Positions 1 to 5,426 are shown, numbered from the stretch's first letter. The stretch: DNA of 7,268 nucleotides from an uncultured Deferribacteraceae bacterium (GCA_947039055.1 CAMQYB010000091.1:1-7268), one strand, 5' to 3'. The notes: generated from the letters alone by a model not told the origin. Made by a program: numbers and translations.

Positions 1-201
1 TAACATTCGCAATAAATCAACAAATCACAATAGTTTAACAATTGCAATAATCACAGCAATCGTAATTATGCTCAATATTCGCAATACATGAACAACTAGC
101 AATAATTACAATAATTTAACATTCGCAATAAATCAACAAATCACAATAGTTTAACAATTGCAATAATTCAACAACTTGCAATAATCATAACAATTCGCAA
201 T
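1..201. repeat. Imperfect 17/18-bp tandem repeat (minisatellite), probably continuing left of the window
   Basis: The core GCAAT (or ACAAT) recurs at 9, 27, 44, 56, 81, 99, 108, 125, 143, 160, 178 and 197. In the right half the steps run 17, 18, 17, 18, 19, so two units make a period of about 35 bp. A looser unit consensus is TAACAATTGCAATAATT. Positions 1-51 are repeated exactly at 117-167, so a block of three units was duplicated. Stops occur in all frames I checked and the unit is not a multiple of three, so it is not coding. It abuts the 3' end of the minus-strand gene, whose TGA overlaps the last unit. No dyad is strong enough to call a terminator. Function unknown. Confidence 0.85.
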
Positions 202-782
202 CAGTTTTTTTTATCTTTGGTTAAGCTAGGTATAGGGTTAGTATCCCATCCTGATGATGGTTGTTTTATATGTGGATCGATCAAGTTGTTAGTTAATACT
301 GGTAAAATTTTAAAATGATCCGTATTATCCATATTGATTTTCACAAAATATATATACTTATTATAATTTGGTGGCAGAATAGCTTTAAATTGATAAATTT
401 CGCTATCTATAACAACGGTAAAAACCCCTCTATACTCTCTAATTATATCGGTTTTACTCCATTTATCTCTTTTAACACTTTCTACTTGAGCCACAGCATA
501 TTTCAAATATTTTTTACTGTCATTTAAAAAGTTTTCATAATAGCGATCATTACTTATGTTATAGGCTACTGCGTATGTCAAAAATAGAGTTATAGTTATC
601 AAAACAGCTTGTATGTTTACAGTTTTAGGTTTCCCTCTTTTCTTTTTCAACACCTTCCTATGGAACATGGCAGTAGCAAACTGAACCATCACAAATATGC
701 AGAGAATACCTGTTATAGTACCCATTATCGGCAGCGGATAGAGAAAATAATTGTAGAATGGATATTCAAATATATTAGTCAT
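201..782 (-). CDS. Hypothetical protein with two predicted transmembrane helices
   Basis: I do not recognise this 193-residue protein. A hydrophobic stretch at about residues 18-40 and another at about 57-76 flank a strongly basic loop (H41-R42-K43 and K46-K47-K48-R49). By the positive-inside rule the loop would be cytoplasmic, leaving a polar domain of about 115 residues (77-193) outside the membrane. That domain is rich in Tyr, Asn, Asp and Lys and shows no motif I can name. No Shine-Dalgarno precedes the ATG at 782. The next in-frame Met (residue 20) has none either and would cut into the first helix. An extended -10 box lies just upstream of the ATG. The gene is divergent from the LRR genes and alone on its strand. 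Its end has a run of eight A (minus strand) followed by TGA. Real coding is likely from its length and sensible membrane layout, but this is not certain. Confidence 0.65.
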   Translation of the reverse strand: MTNIFEYPFYNYFLYPLPIMGTITGILCIFVMVQFATAMFHRKVLKKKRGKPKTVNIQAVLITITLFLTYAVAYNISNDRYYENFLNDSKKYLKYAVAQVESVKRDKWSKTDIIREYRGVFTVVIDSEIYQFKAILPPNYNKYIYFVKINMDNTDHFKILPVLTNNLIDPHIKQPSSGWDTNPIPSLTKDKKN

Positions 783-789
783 GAGTATA

Positions 790-798
790 ATTATATCA
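790..798 (-). promoter_or_regulatory. Extended -10 promoter element for the minus-strand gene
   Basis: Read on the minus strand this is TGATATAAT, a perfect TGnTATAAT extended -10. It ends 7 nt before the ATG at 782, so transcription would start at or next to the start codon. The -35 at 17-nt spacing is poor (TAGAAA), as extended -10 promoters tolerate. TATAAT is common in DNA this AT-rich, so the call is moderate. Confidence 0.4.
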
Positions 799-832
799 TA
801 ATTATTATCTGTTTTCTACAACATAAAATTTC

Positions 833-864
833 AAATATATGTTTTAGTTCGTATCCATTTTTTT
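833..864 (+). terminator. Decayed intrinsic terminator (module copy A)
   Basis: This 28-nt segment plus T tract aligns without gaps to the terminators at 2083 and 3394. The GGG of the left arm has become ATA, which leaves two adjacent mismatches in the stem while the T tract is intact. It stands upstream of the first LRR gene with no plus-strand gene before it, so it looks like the relic 3' end of a lost or displaced gene. Termination is probably weak. Confidence 0.5.
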
Positions 865-892
865 ATTTATACACTTATATTAGAGAATAATA

Positions 893-920
893 TTTACATT
901 TAAATATCAAGAGTTATATG
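893..920 (+). promoter_or_regulatory. Candidate sigma70-type promoter for the first LRR lipoprotein (module copy A)
   Basis: TTTACA at 893-898 is conserved in all three modules. TATATG at 915-920 follows after 16 nt. A stand-alone TATAAT at 955-960 is an alternative -10 but has a poor -35 (TTTCTA). The choice between them cannot be settled from sequence. Confidence 0.35.
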
Positions 921-987
921 TTATACTTATGTTTCTAGATATTTGAACGATCAATATAATAATTAAAAGAGTATATAATAATGGTGC

Positions 988-1009
988 AAGGGCTATATAA
1001 GGACTATAT
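988..1009 (+). promoter_or_regulatory. Duplicated ribosome-binding element of the first LRR gene
   Basis: Two 11-bp near-copies lie head to tail, AAGGGCTATAT (988-998) and AAGGACTATAT (999-1009). The second places AAGGA 7 nt before the ATG at 1011. This fixes the start at 1011 rather than at the in-frame ATG at 981, which has no such site and would add ten residues before the signal peptide. The second LRR gene has a similar duplicated element. Confidence 0.65.
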
Positions 1010-1010
1010 A

Positions 1011-2051
1011 ATGAATAAAGTATCAATTTTTTCACATTCTAAAATCGGTTTAATGTTTCTAATTCTCTCAATTTTGTTAATATTTTTGGGCTGTGCAGAC
1101 GATGAAGTTCCAGCTGGTGCACCTGTAGCTAGTGCAACATTTACACTTGCGACAGTTCCAACAACATTGCCTTTGGAAGATCTTTGGGTAATTACAGATG
1201 CTGGTAATATCGCAACAAAAGCAGATTTTGATGCATTAGAAACTCTTTTGAATAGTGAAGAGGCAAAAGAGCGTAAAATCAAACTTGAGTTTCCAAATAT
1301 AGAATTAATCCCTTCAGAGGCGTTTTATAACTCTACAGATAAGATTGGAGTTGTAACTATTATTTCAGTGAGTGCAAAACAAGCTACAATTATTGAAAAT
1401 TCTGCATTTAAGAGCTGTACTAAATTAGCAACTGTTGAATTTCCTGAAGTTACAAATATTGGAGCAAGTGCTTTTAGTGGTTGCACTACTTTGGCTGAGA
1501 TTGATTTTCCTAAAGTTATAGCGATCGAAGTTTCTGTTTTTGCTGGCTGTACTGCTTTGAAAAATGTTAATTTTCCTAAAGTTATAACAATCGGTGCTAA
1601 TGCTTTTTCTGGCTGTCAAGTCTTGGCTAGCGTTAGTTTTCCTGTAGCTACAACTATCAGTAGTTTTGCGTTTTCAAACTGCACTGCTCTACAAGATATT
1701 ACTTTTCCAAAAGTTACAGATATTGAAACAGGTGCGTTTGGTGGTAGTACGAATTTAAAAACGGTTAGTTTTCCAGAAGTTGTAAATATTGGATCTAATG
1801 TATTTCAGAGCTGTACTGCTTTAAAAACTGTTGACCTCCCTTTAGTTAGAGATATTGGGGAATTTGCATTTTTAGGTTGCACTGGCTTAACAACTATGAC
1901 AATTGCGACGGAGTCGCTTCTTGCAACTTTAGAACAAAATGCCTTTTTGGGAGCTACTGTAGCTAATATTAGCGTTACTACTGGTACACAAGAGAATAAA
2001 GTTAAGATAGTAGATGCAGGTATTTCAGAGGGAAAGATCTCTGTAAAATAA
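1011..2051 (+). CDS. BspA-type leucine-rich-repeat lipoprotein, paralogue 1
   Basis: A 346-residue predicted lipoprotein. Residues 1-27 are a signal peptide (basic start, hydrophobic 12-26) ending in I-F-L-G-C, with C28 as the likely lipidated residue; the lipobox is relaxed, as in spirochaetes. Residues 29-131 form a non-repeat domain that shares LATVPTTLP (46-54) and a K-L-x-F-P-N-I-E stretch with the neighbour. Residues 132-310 hold seven 22-residue repeats (A-F-x-x-C-T-x-L-x-x-V-x-F-P-x-V-x-x-I-x-x-x) and one 25-residue closing repeat. Residues 311-346 form a C-terminal cap. BspA/TpLRR repeats are usually 23 residues; these are one shorter. Such proteins act at the cell surface in adhesion or protein binding, but the ligand here is unknown. 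The start matches paralogue 2 (MNKxSxFxHSK). It has its own promoter module and terminator, so it is probably monocistronic. Confidence 0.9.
   Translation: MNKVSIFSHSKIGLMFLILSILLIFLGCADDEVPAGAPVASATFTLATVPTTLPLEDLWVITDAGNIATKADFDALETLLNSEEAKERKIKLEFPNIELIPSEAFYNSTDKIGVVTIISVSAKQATIIENSAFKSCTKLATVEFPEVTNIGASAFSGCTTLAEIDFPKVIAIEVSVFAGCTALKNVNFPKVITIGANAFSGCQVLASVSFPVATTISSFAFSNCTALQDITFPKVTDIETGAFGGSTNLKTVSFPEVVNIGSNVFQSCTALKTVDLPLVRDIGEFAFLGCTGLTTMTIATESLLATLEQNAFLGATVANISVTTGTQENKVKIVDAGISEGKISVK
1404..1940 (+). repeat. 66-bp coding repeats: seven LRRs plus a 75-bp closing repeat
   Basis: Repeats start at each A-F or V-F codon pair: 1404, 1470, 1536, 1602, 1668, 1734 and 1800, with the closing repeat from 1866. 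Each carries a Cys five residues in, except the sixth, where it is Ser (A-F-G-G-S). Nucleotide divergence among units is considerable, so most of the array is not freshly amplified. Confidence 0.85.
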
Positions 2052-2082
2052 AAATAATAAAAATAAATAGTAATAATTTTTC

Positions 2083-2114
2083 AAATGGGTGCTTTAATTA
2101 GTACCCATTTTTTT
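2083..2114 (+). terminator. Intrinsic terminator of LRR gene 1 (module copy B)
   Basis: An 11-bp stem pairs AAATGGGTGCT (2083-2093) with AGTACCCATTT (2100-2110), with one G-U pair and the loop TTAATT. It runs into a seven-T tract (2108-2114). It lies 31 nt after the stop codon. Confidence 0.85.
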
Positions 2115-2142
2115 ATATTAAAATATATAATAGATAATTATA

Positions 2143-2171
2143 TTTACAATTTGCTATAATAGATATATTAT
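2143..2171 (+). promoter_or_regulatory. Candidate promoter of LRR gene 2 (module copy B)
   Basis: TTTACA (2143-2148) and TATTAT (2166-2171) are 17 nt apart. The alternative is an extended -10, TGCTATAAT, at 2152-2160 with no recognisable -35. Both lie just after the terminator of gene 1, so gene 2 is likely transcribed independently. Confidence 0.5.
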
Positions 2172-2190
2172 AGTTGTACTCAATTACCAA

Positions 2191-2227
2191 AAAGGGCTAT
2201 AAAAAGGTTATAAACGAACTACGGGGA
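2191..2227 (+). promoter_or_regulatory. Leader repeat and ribosome-binding site of LRR gene 2
   Basis: AAAGGGCTATAA (2191-2202) and AAAGGTTATAA (2203-2213) mirror the duplicated element in the leader of gene 1. A further GGGGA (2223-2227) sits 7 nt before the ATG at 2235, the same spacing as in gene 1, and is the likely working Shine-Dalgarno. The upstream copies may be relics or leader elements. Confidence 0.55.
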
Positions 2228-2234
2228 CTACACA

Positions 2235-3338
2235 ATGAATAAAGCGTCTTTTTTTATACACTCAAAAATCTATCTTACATTTCTAATTTTTGCAATAATG
2301 TTCATATCTTTTGGTTGTGCCGAAACGATTGATTTCAGTGGATCTGCTAAATCGAATGAATTCTCACTTGCGACAGTTCCAACAACTCTACCAAAAGACA
2401 ACACGTGGACAATTACAGATAGTGGCGATACAGCAACAACAGTCAACTTTGAGGGATTGAGAGATTTATTAATAAAAGCTAAAGGGCGTGAAATCAAACT
2501 TGATTTTCCAAATATAGAAAAAATACCTGATAATGCGTTTTTTAATCCTGCCACTATAGATGTTAAGGTTGAGACGACTTTTTCAGTGAGTGCTAAAAAG
2601 GTTATGAATATTGGAGAGAATGCGTTTTATAACTGTACTGGTTTGACAGACGTTGATTTTGCTGAAGTTACAACTATTGGTGCAAGAGCGTTTCGTGGTT
2701 GTAAAAAATTAGGCACTGTTAATTTTCAAAAAGCTACAATTATTGGTGTGTCTGCATTTCATGATTGTATTGCATTAGAGACTGTTTTTATTCCAAAAGT
2801 TCAAGTTATTGAAAGTAGTACATTTCAAGGCTGTACAACTTTAAAAACCGTTGATGTGTCATCCGCTACAACTATTGGTGCTTCTGCATTTTCTAACTGT
2901 ACAACTTTAAAAACTGTTGATTTTCCATTAGCTACAATTATTAAGGATCATGCGTTTTCAGGCTGTACTGCTTTAAAAACTGTTGAGTTTCCTTTAGCTA
3001 CAACTATTGATAGTGATGCGTTTATAAACTGTACTGCATTAGTTGATATTAATTTTCCTCTAGTTGAAACGATTAATGGTAATGCTTTTATGAGTTGCAT
3101 TAACTTACGGAGTATTTCTTTTCCTAAAACTAAGACTATTGGAACTAGTGCATTTACTGGTTGTTCATCATTGGCTACTATGACAGTTGCGACAGAGCAG
3201 GGTGAATTAACTATCGGTACTGACGCATTTGGAGGATCAACTCCTAATCATACGATCCAAGTTACTACTCATACTGGTAATACAGCTAAATTTAATGAGT
3301 TAGGGTTTATTAAGATAAACGTCACAACAAAACCTTAA
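2235..3338 (+). CDS. BspA-type leucine-rich-repeat lipoprotein, paralogue 2
   Basis: A 367-residue paralogue of the preceding gene. Residues 1-27 are the signal peptide, ending I-S-F-G-C with C28 as the likely lipid anchor; Ser at -3 is unusual outside spirochaete-style lipoboxes. Residues 29-129 are the N-terminal domain, with LATVPTTLP at 45-53 and the same F-S-V-S-A-K junction before the repeats (I-S-V-S-A-K in paralogue 1). Residues 130-305 hold eight 22-residue LRRs and 306-330 a 25-residue closing repeat, followed by a cap to 367. It therefore has exactly one more repeat than paralogue 1. All eight repeats and the closing one keep the A/T-F-x-x-C pattern. A predicted surface or periplasmic protein-binding role is inferred from the family; no ligand can be named. 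The start is supported by GGGGA at 7-nt spacing. The gene has its own promoter module and terminator. Confidence 0.9.
   Translation: MNKASFFIHSKIYLTFLIFAIMFISFGCAETIDFSGSAKSNEFSLATVPTTLPKDNTWTITDSGDTATTVNFEGLRDLLIKAKGREIKLDFPNIEKIPDNAFFNPATIDVKVETTFSVSAKKVMNIGENAFYNCTGLTDVDFAEVTTIGARAFRGCKKLGTVNFQKATIIGVSAFHDCIALETVFIPKVQVIESSTFQGCTTLKTVDVSSATTIGASAFSNCTTLKTVDFPLATIIKDHAFSGCTALKTVEFPLATTIDSDAFINCTALVDINFPLVETINGNAFMSCINLRSISFPKTKTIGTSAFTGCSSLATMTVATEQGELTIGTDAFGGSTPNHTIQVTTHTGNTAKFNELGFIKINVTTKP
2622..3224 (+). repeat. 66-bp coding repeats: eight LRRs plus a 75-bp closing repeat
   Basis: Units begin at 2622, 2688, 2754, 2820, 2886, 2952, 3018 and 3084, with the closing unit from 3150. The fourth to sixth (2820-3017) are the most alike at DNA level: each contains TTTAAAAAC(C/T)GTTGA, which suggests recent amplification or conversion in the middle of the array. 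Confidence 0.85.
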
Positions 3339-3352
3339 AACCTTAAAACCTT
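3329..3352 (+). repeat. Three perfect copies of the octamer AAAACCTT across the stop codon of LRR gene 2
   Basis: AAAACCTT occurs head to tail at 3329-3336, 3337-3344 and 3345-3352. The TAA stop (3336-3338) spans the first junction, so the last two residues (K-P) are coded within the repeat. Gain of copies would not change the protein. Confidence 0.85.
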
Positions 3353-3393
3353 TAAAATAACAAAATAATAGAGATATATAACAATATAATTTC

Positions 3394-3425
3394 AAATGGG
3401 TGCTTTAATTAGTGTCCATTTTTTT
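3394..3425 (+). terminator. Intrinsic terminator of LRR gene 2 (module copy C)
   Basis: The stem pairs AAATGGGTGCT (3394-3404) with AGTGTCCATTT (3411-3421) around loop TTAATT, then T to 3425. Compared with copy B, two bases of the right arm differ. Both changes turn Watson-Crick pairs into G-U wobbles, so the hairpin is kept. Confidence 0.8.
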
Positions 3426-3453
3426 ATTTATAAATATAAAACAGATAATTGTA

Positions 3454-3481
3454 TTTACAATTTAATATAATAAGGTATAAT
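3454..3481 (+). promoter_or_regulatory. Candidate promoter of the rarA-fau-rny operon (module copy C)
   Basis: TTTACA (3454-3459) and a perfect TATAAT (3476-3481) are 16 nt apart, directly behind the LRR terminator. This would give a leader of about 115 nt before rarA. The leader (about 3488-3602) is AT-rich, with an AAAGGGAG at 3504-3511 that has no usable start after it. I see no riboswitch fold. Confidence 0.5.
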
Positions 3482-3602
3482 TAAATTAATAATGTTGTAT
3501 GTTAAAGGGAGTATAGATATTTATCTCTGATATACTATATTATAGATGTTTTGCAAGCAAAGAATTTATTGATATTTAACAATAAGTTATAGAGTATAAA
3601 GT

Positions 3603-4880
3603 ATGAAATTAGCGTCGATGATGCAGATAGATAGTTTCGCTGATATTTTGGGACAAGATGAACTTACAAAAGACGGTTCACTTTTTCGCAAAATTGTAGA
3701 TAACGGTGGGTTTGATTCATTAATTTTTACAGGCCCTCCAGGATCAGGTAAAACAATTGTATCGAAGCTTATCGGCAAGTTGTTAGATAATGAGTTAATC
3801 TCACTGCACGCAACAACTCACGGCGTTACGGATTTAAAGAAGATTGTAGCGAGTTTGTCTATAGCAGATAAAGGCAATGTGATACTGTTTATTGATGAGA
3901 TACATAGATATAGTAAATCTCAACAAGATTTTTTACTGAAATTGTTAGATGATAAAGAAGTTAAAATTATCGGTGCATCAACTGAAAATCCATACTTTAA
4001 TTTAACTCCTGCATTCAGATCAAGATCGCTTATGTTTAAGTTCAAAGCGTTAGAGAAAAAATCACTTGTTGAAATCGCAAACAGAACAAAAAAACATATA
4101 TCCGAGTTAATGGGTATTGCAAATGTTGATTTTAATGGTAATTTAGATTACTTTATAGATATGTGTAACGGTGATACACGAAGGTTTTTAAATATAATAG
4201 AGTTAGCCTCAATGATCGGTGATCGAAGAGATGATACATTATATTTAGTAAAAGAAGGGTTAGAAGAAGTAGTAGCAAAGAATAGTTTTAGCGATGACGA
4301 AAATTGCGATCTATTTTCTGCCATGATAAAATCGATCAGAGGTACAGACCCTGATGCAGCGATTTTATGGGCGATGAAGTTATATAATAGTGGAGTTCCA
4401 CCTGAGGCTATATACAGACGGCTGATGGTTTCTGCAAGTGAAGATATTGGTAATGCATATCCTGAAGCTGTAACATTTATAAATGCGAGTTACAACAATT
4501 TTATGAACGTTGGCATACCTGAAGGGCTGATAATTTTCTCCCATGCTGTTATATATTTAGCCTCCCTTCCAAAGAGTAATAGGAGTTATTTAGCCTATCA
4601 CAAAGCCTCTTCGTATCTAAAGGATATTAATCCTTCCGTTCCATTAAATCTTCGCTACAATAATAATAGTTACAAATACCCTTTTGATTATGGTGAATTT
4701 GTCGATCAGAACTATATCACGGATAGACGTTCTAAAGATAAAGGAGATAATTTCAAAAGTGACGATAATGATCTATCGTTTTATCTTCCAAGCGAAATAG
4801 GCTTTGAAAGTAAAATCTCTGAAAGGCTCAAAAGGTTATGGAAGAGTAGAAAAGGTAGATATGGACAAAGTAACGATTAG
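3603..4880 (+). CDS. rarA: Replication-associated recombination protein A (RarA/MgsA family AAA+ ATPase)
   Basis: A 425-residue clamp-loader-like AAA+ ATPase, a cytoplasmic protein that acts at stalled replication forks and on DNA ends with SSB. Visible motifs are Walker A GPPGSGKT (44-51), Walker B with D98-E99 in VILFIDEIHR (93-102), sensor 1 GASTENP (124-130) and the R-S-R arginine-finger region (139-141). The C-terminal half has the family's tetramerisation signatures, including S-A-S-E-D-I-G-N-A and a V-P-L-N-L-R motif followed by Y-K-Y-P. Length is normal (about 430-450). The N-terminal P-L-A-x-R-x-R-P box is degenerate here (KLASMMQID). The start at 3603 is set by that alignment; its ribosome site is weak (AGAG, 8 nt). 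It is the first gene of an operon and its 3' end overlaps the next gene by 20 nt. Confidence 0.92.
   Translation: MKLASMMQIDSFADILGQDELTKDGSLFRKIVDNGGFDSLIFTGPPGSGKTIVSKLIGKLLDNELISLHATTHGVTDLKKIVASLSIADKGNVILFIDEIHRYSKSQQDFLLKLLDDKEVKIIGASTENPYFNLTPAFRSRSLMFKFKALEKKSLVEIANRTKKHISELMGIANVDFNGNLDYFIDMCNGDTRRFLNIIELASMIGDRRDDTLYLVKEGLEEVVAKNSFSDDENCDLFSAMIKSIRGTDPDAAILWAMKLYNSGVPPEAIYRRLMVSASEDIGNAYPEAVTFINASYNNFMNVGIPEGLIIFSHAVIYLASLPKSNRSYLAYHKASSYLKDINPSVPLNLRYNNNSYKYPFDYGEFVDQNYITDRRSKDKGDNFKSDDNDLSFYLPSEIGFESKISERLKRLWKSRKGRYGQSND
4850..4855 (+). promoter_or_regulatory. Ribosome-binding site deciding the start of the folate gene
   Basis: AAAAGG lies 5 nt before the ATG at 4861, inside the end of rarA. 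An in-frame TTG at 4804 would add 19 basic residues absent from the family and has no comparable site. Confidence 0.6.
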
Positions 4881-5412
4881 GAAAAAATATTTAGATTTAA
4901 GAATTAATTACGATAAGAATAGAAGAGTTAAATATTCAGATATAATATCTGAAAGCTTTTATGATTTATATAAAGAGTACGATGTTTTTTTGCTTTATAT
5001 GGCAAGTAATGGCGAAGTAGATTTAAGTTTGTTGTTTAGTTTGTTATGGGATTACGGCAAGAGGGTATATCTTCCTGTTGTGGACGGCGATGATTTAGAA
5101 TTTTATTTATATGAGAAGAGAAGTCAGCTGAAAGTTGATAAATTCGGAATAAAAATTCCGATAACTTCTAATAGATTTAATATAGAGTTAGATAATAACA
5201 GTAGAATTGTAGTGGGAATACCTGGCATAGCTTTCGGTTTAGATTATAACCGTATAGGTTACGGCAAAGGGTATTATGATAGATATTTGAGAAATAAAAG
5301 TTTGGGTGAATTTGTTGGAATTGCATATGATTTTCAGGTACTGGATGCGTTGCCAGCTGATGAAAACGATGTGAAACTAGATCAAATTGTTACTGAAATT
5401 AAAATAATATAG
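4861..5412 (+). CDS. fau: 5-formyltetrahydrofolate cyclo-ligase (5,10-methenyltetrahydrofolate synthetase)
   Basis: A 183-residue cytoplasmic enzyme that uses ATP to convert 5-formyl-THF to 5,10-methenyl-THF, returning a stored or inhibitory folate to one-carbon metabolism. Family signs are the N-terminal K-x-x-I-R-K-K-Y-L-x-L-R helix, G-K-R-V-Y-L-P-V-V in the middle, G-I-K-I-P, then G-I-P-G-I-A-F with the hallmark ATP-binding G-Y-G-K-G-Y-Y-D-R at 133-141, and a C-terminal G-I-A-Y-D-F-Q ... L-P-A-D-E-N-D-V-K-L-D ... V-T-E. Family members usually have His-Asp in that last motif; here it is Asn-Asp. Length is typical. It starts within rarA (20-nt overlap), and its stop is 14 nt before rny, so translation of the three is probably coupled. 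Confidence 0.92.
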   Translation: MDKVTIRKKYLDLRINYDKNRRVKYSDIISESFYDLYKEYDVFLLYMASNGEVDLSLLFSLLWDYGKRVYLPVVDGDDLEFYLYEKRSQLKVDKFGIKIPITSNRFNIELDNNSRIVVGIPGIAFGLDYNRIGYGKGYYDRYLRNKSLGEFVGIAYDFQVLDALPADENDVKLDQIVTEIKII

Positions 5413-5417
5413 AGGAG
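5412..5417 (+). promoter_or_regulatory. Strong ribosome-binding site of rny
   Basis: GAGGAG begins on the last base of the preceding stop codon and sits 9 nt before the ATG at 5427. The in-frame TTG at 5418 directly abuts it and so cannot be its start. This is the best Shine-Dalgarno in the window. Confidence 0.75.
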
Positions 5418-5426
5418 TTGAAACAA

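Larger units (their letters stand above)
833..3481 (+). repeat. Tandemly duplicated LRR-lipoprotein cassette with three intergenic modules
   Basis: A 78-bp intergenic module occurs at 833-910 (A), 2083-2160 (B) and 3394-3471 (C), always on the plus strand and always without gaps. By hand count B and C agree at 68 of 78 positions and A and C at 58 of 78. Each has a hairpin of 28 nt, a T tract, then TATTTACA ending exactly 38 nt after the hairpin. A-to-B is 1250 bp and B-to-C is 1311 bp; each interval holds one LRR gene. The difference is close to one 66-bp LRR repeat, by which the two genes differ. I infer duplication of a [module + gene] unit. Confidence 0.8.

Noticed and set aside
1..201. 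CRISPR array
   Set aside because: The units are only 17-18 bp, imperfect and contiguous, with no unique spacers and no cas genes in the window.
315..890. Plus-strand open frames overlapping the minus-strand membrane protein
   Set aside because: They lack ribosome sites and have low-complexity composition; the minus-strand frame has a coherent membrane-protein layout.
981..1010. Start of LRR gene 1 at the upstream in-frame ATG (981)
   Set aside because: It would put ten residues before the signal peptide. The ATG at 1011 has AAGGA at 7 nt and matches the start of the paralogue.
1004..2554. Minus-strand open frames inside the LRR genes
   Set aside because: They mirror the codon pattern of the LRR repeats or signal regions and have no independent start signals.
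3482..3602. Riboswitch or RNA gene in the rarA leader
   Set aside because: The leader is long enough but very AT-rich, with no stable dyad or conserved aptamer core that I can see.
4804..4860. TTG start for the folate cyclo-ligase
   Set aside because: It adds a basic tail outside the family alignment; the ATG at 4861 has AAAAGG at 5 nt and gives the usual length.
5418..5426. TTG start for rny
   Set aside because: It directly abuts the GAGGAG ribosome site, leaving no spacing; the ATG at 5427 is correctly placed.
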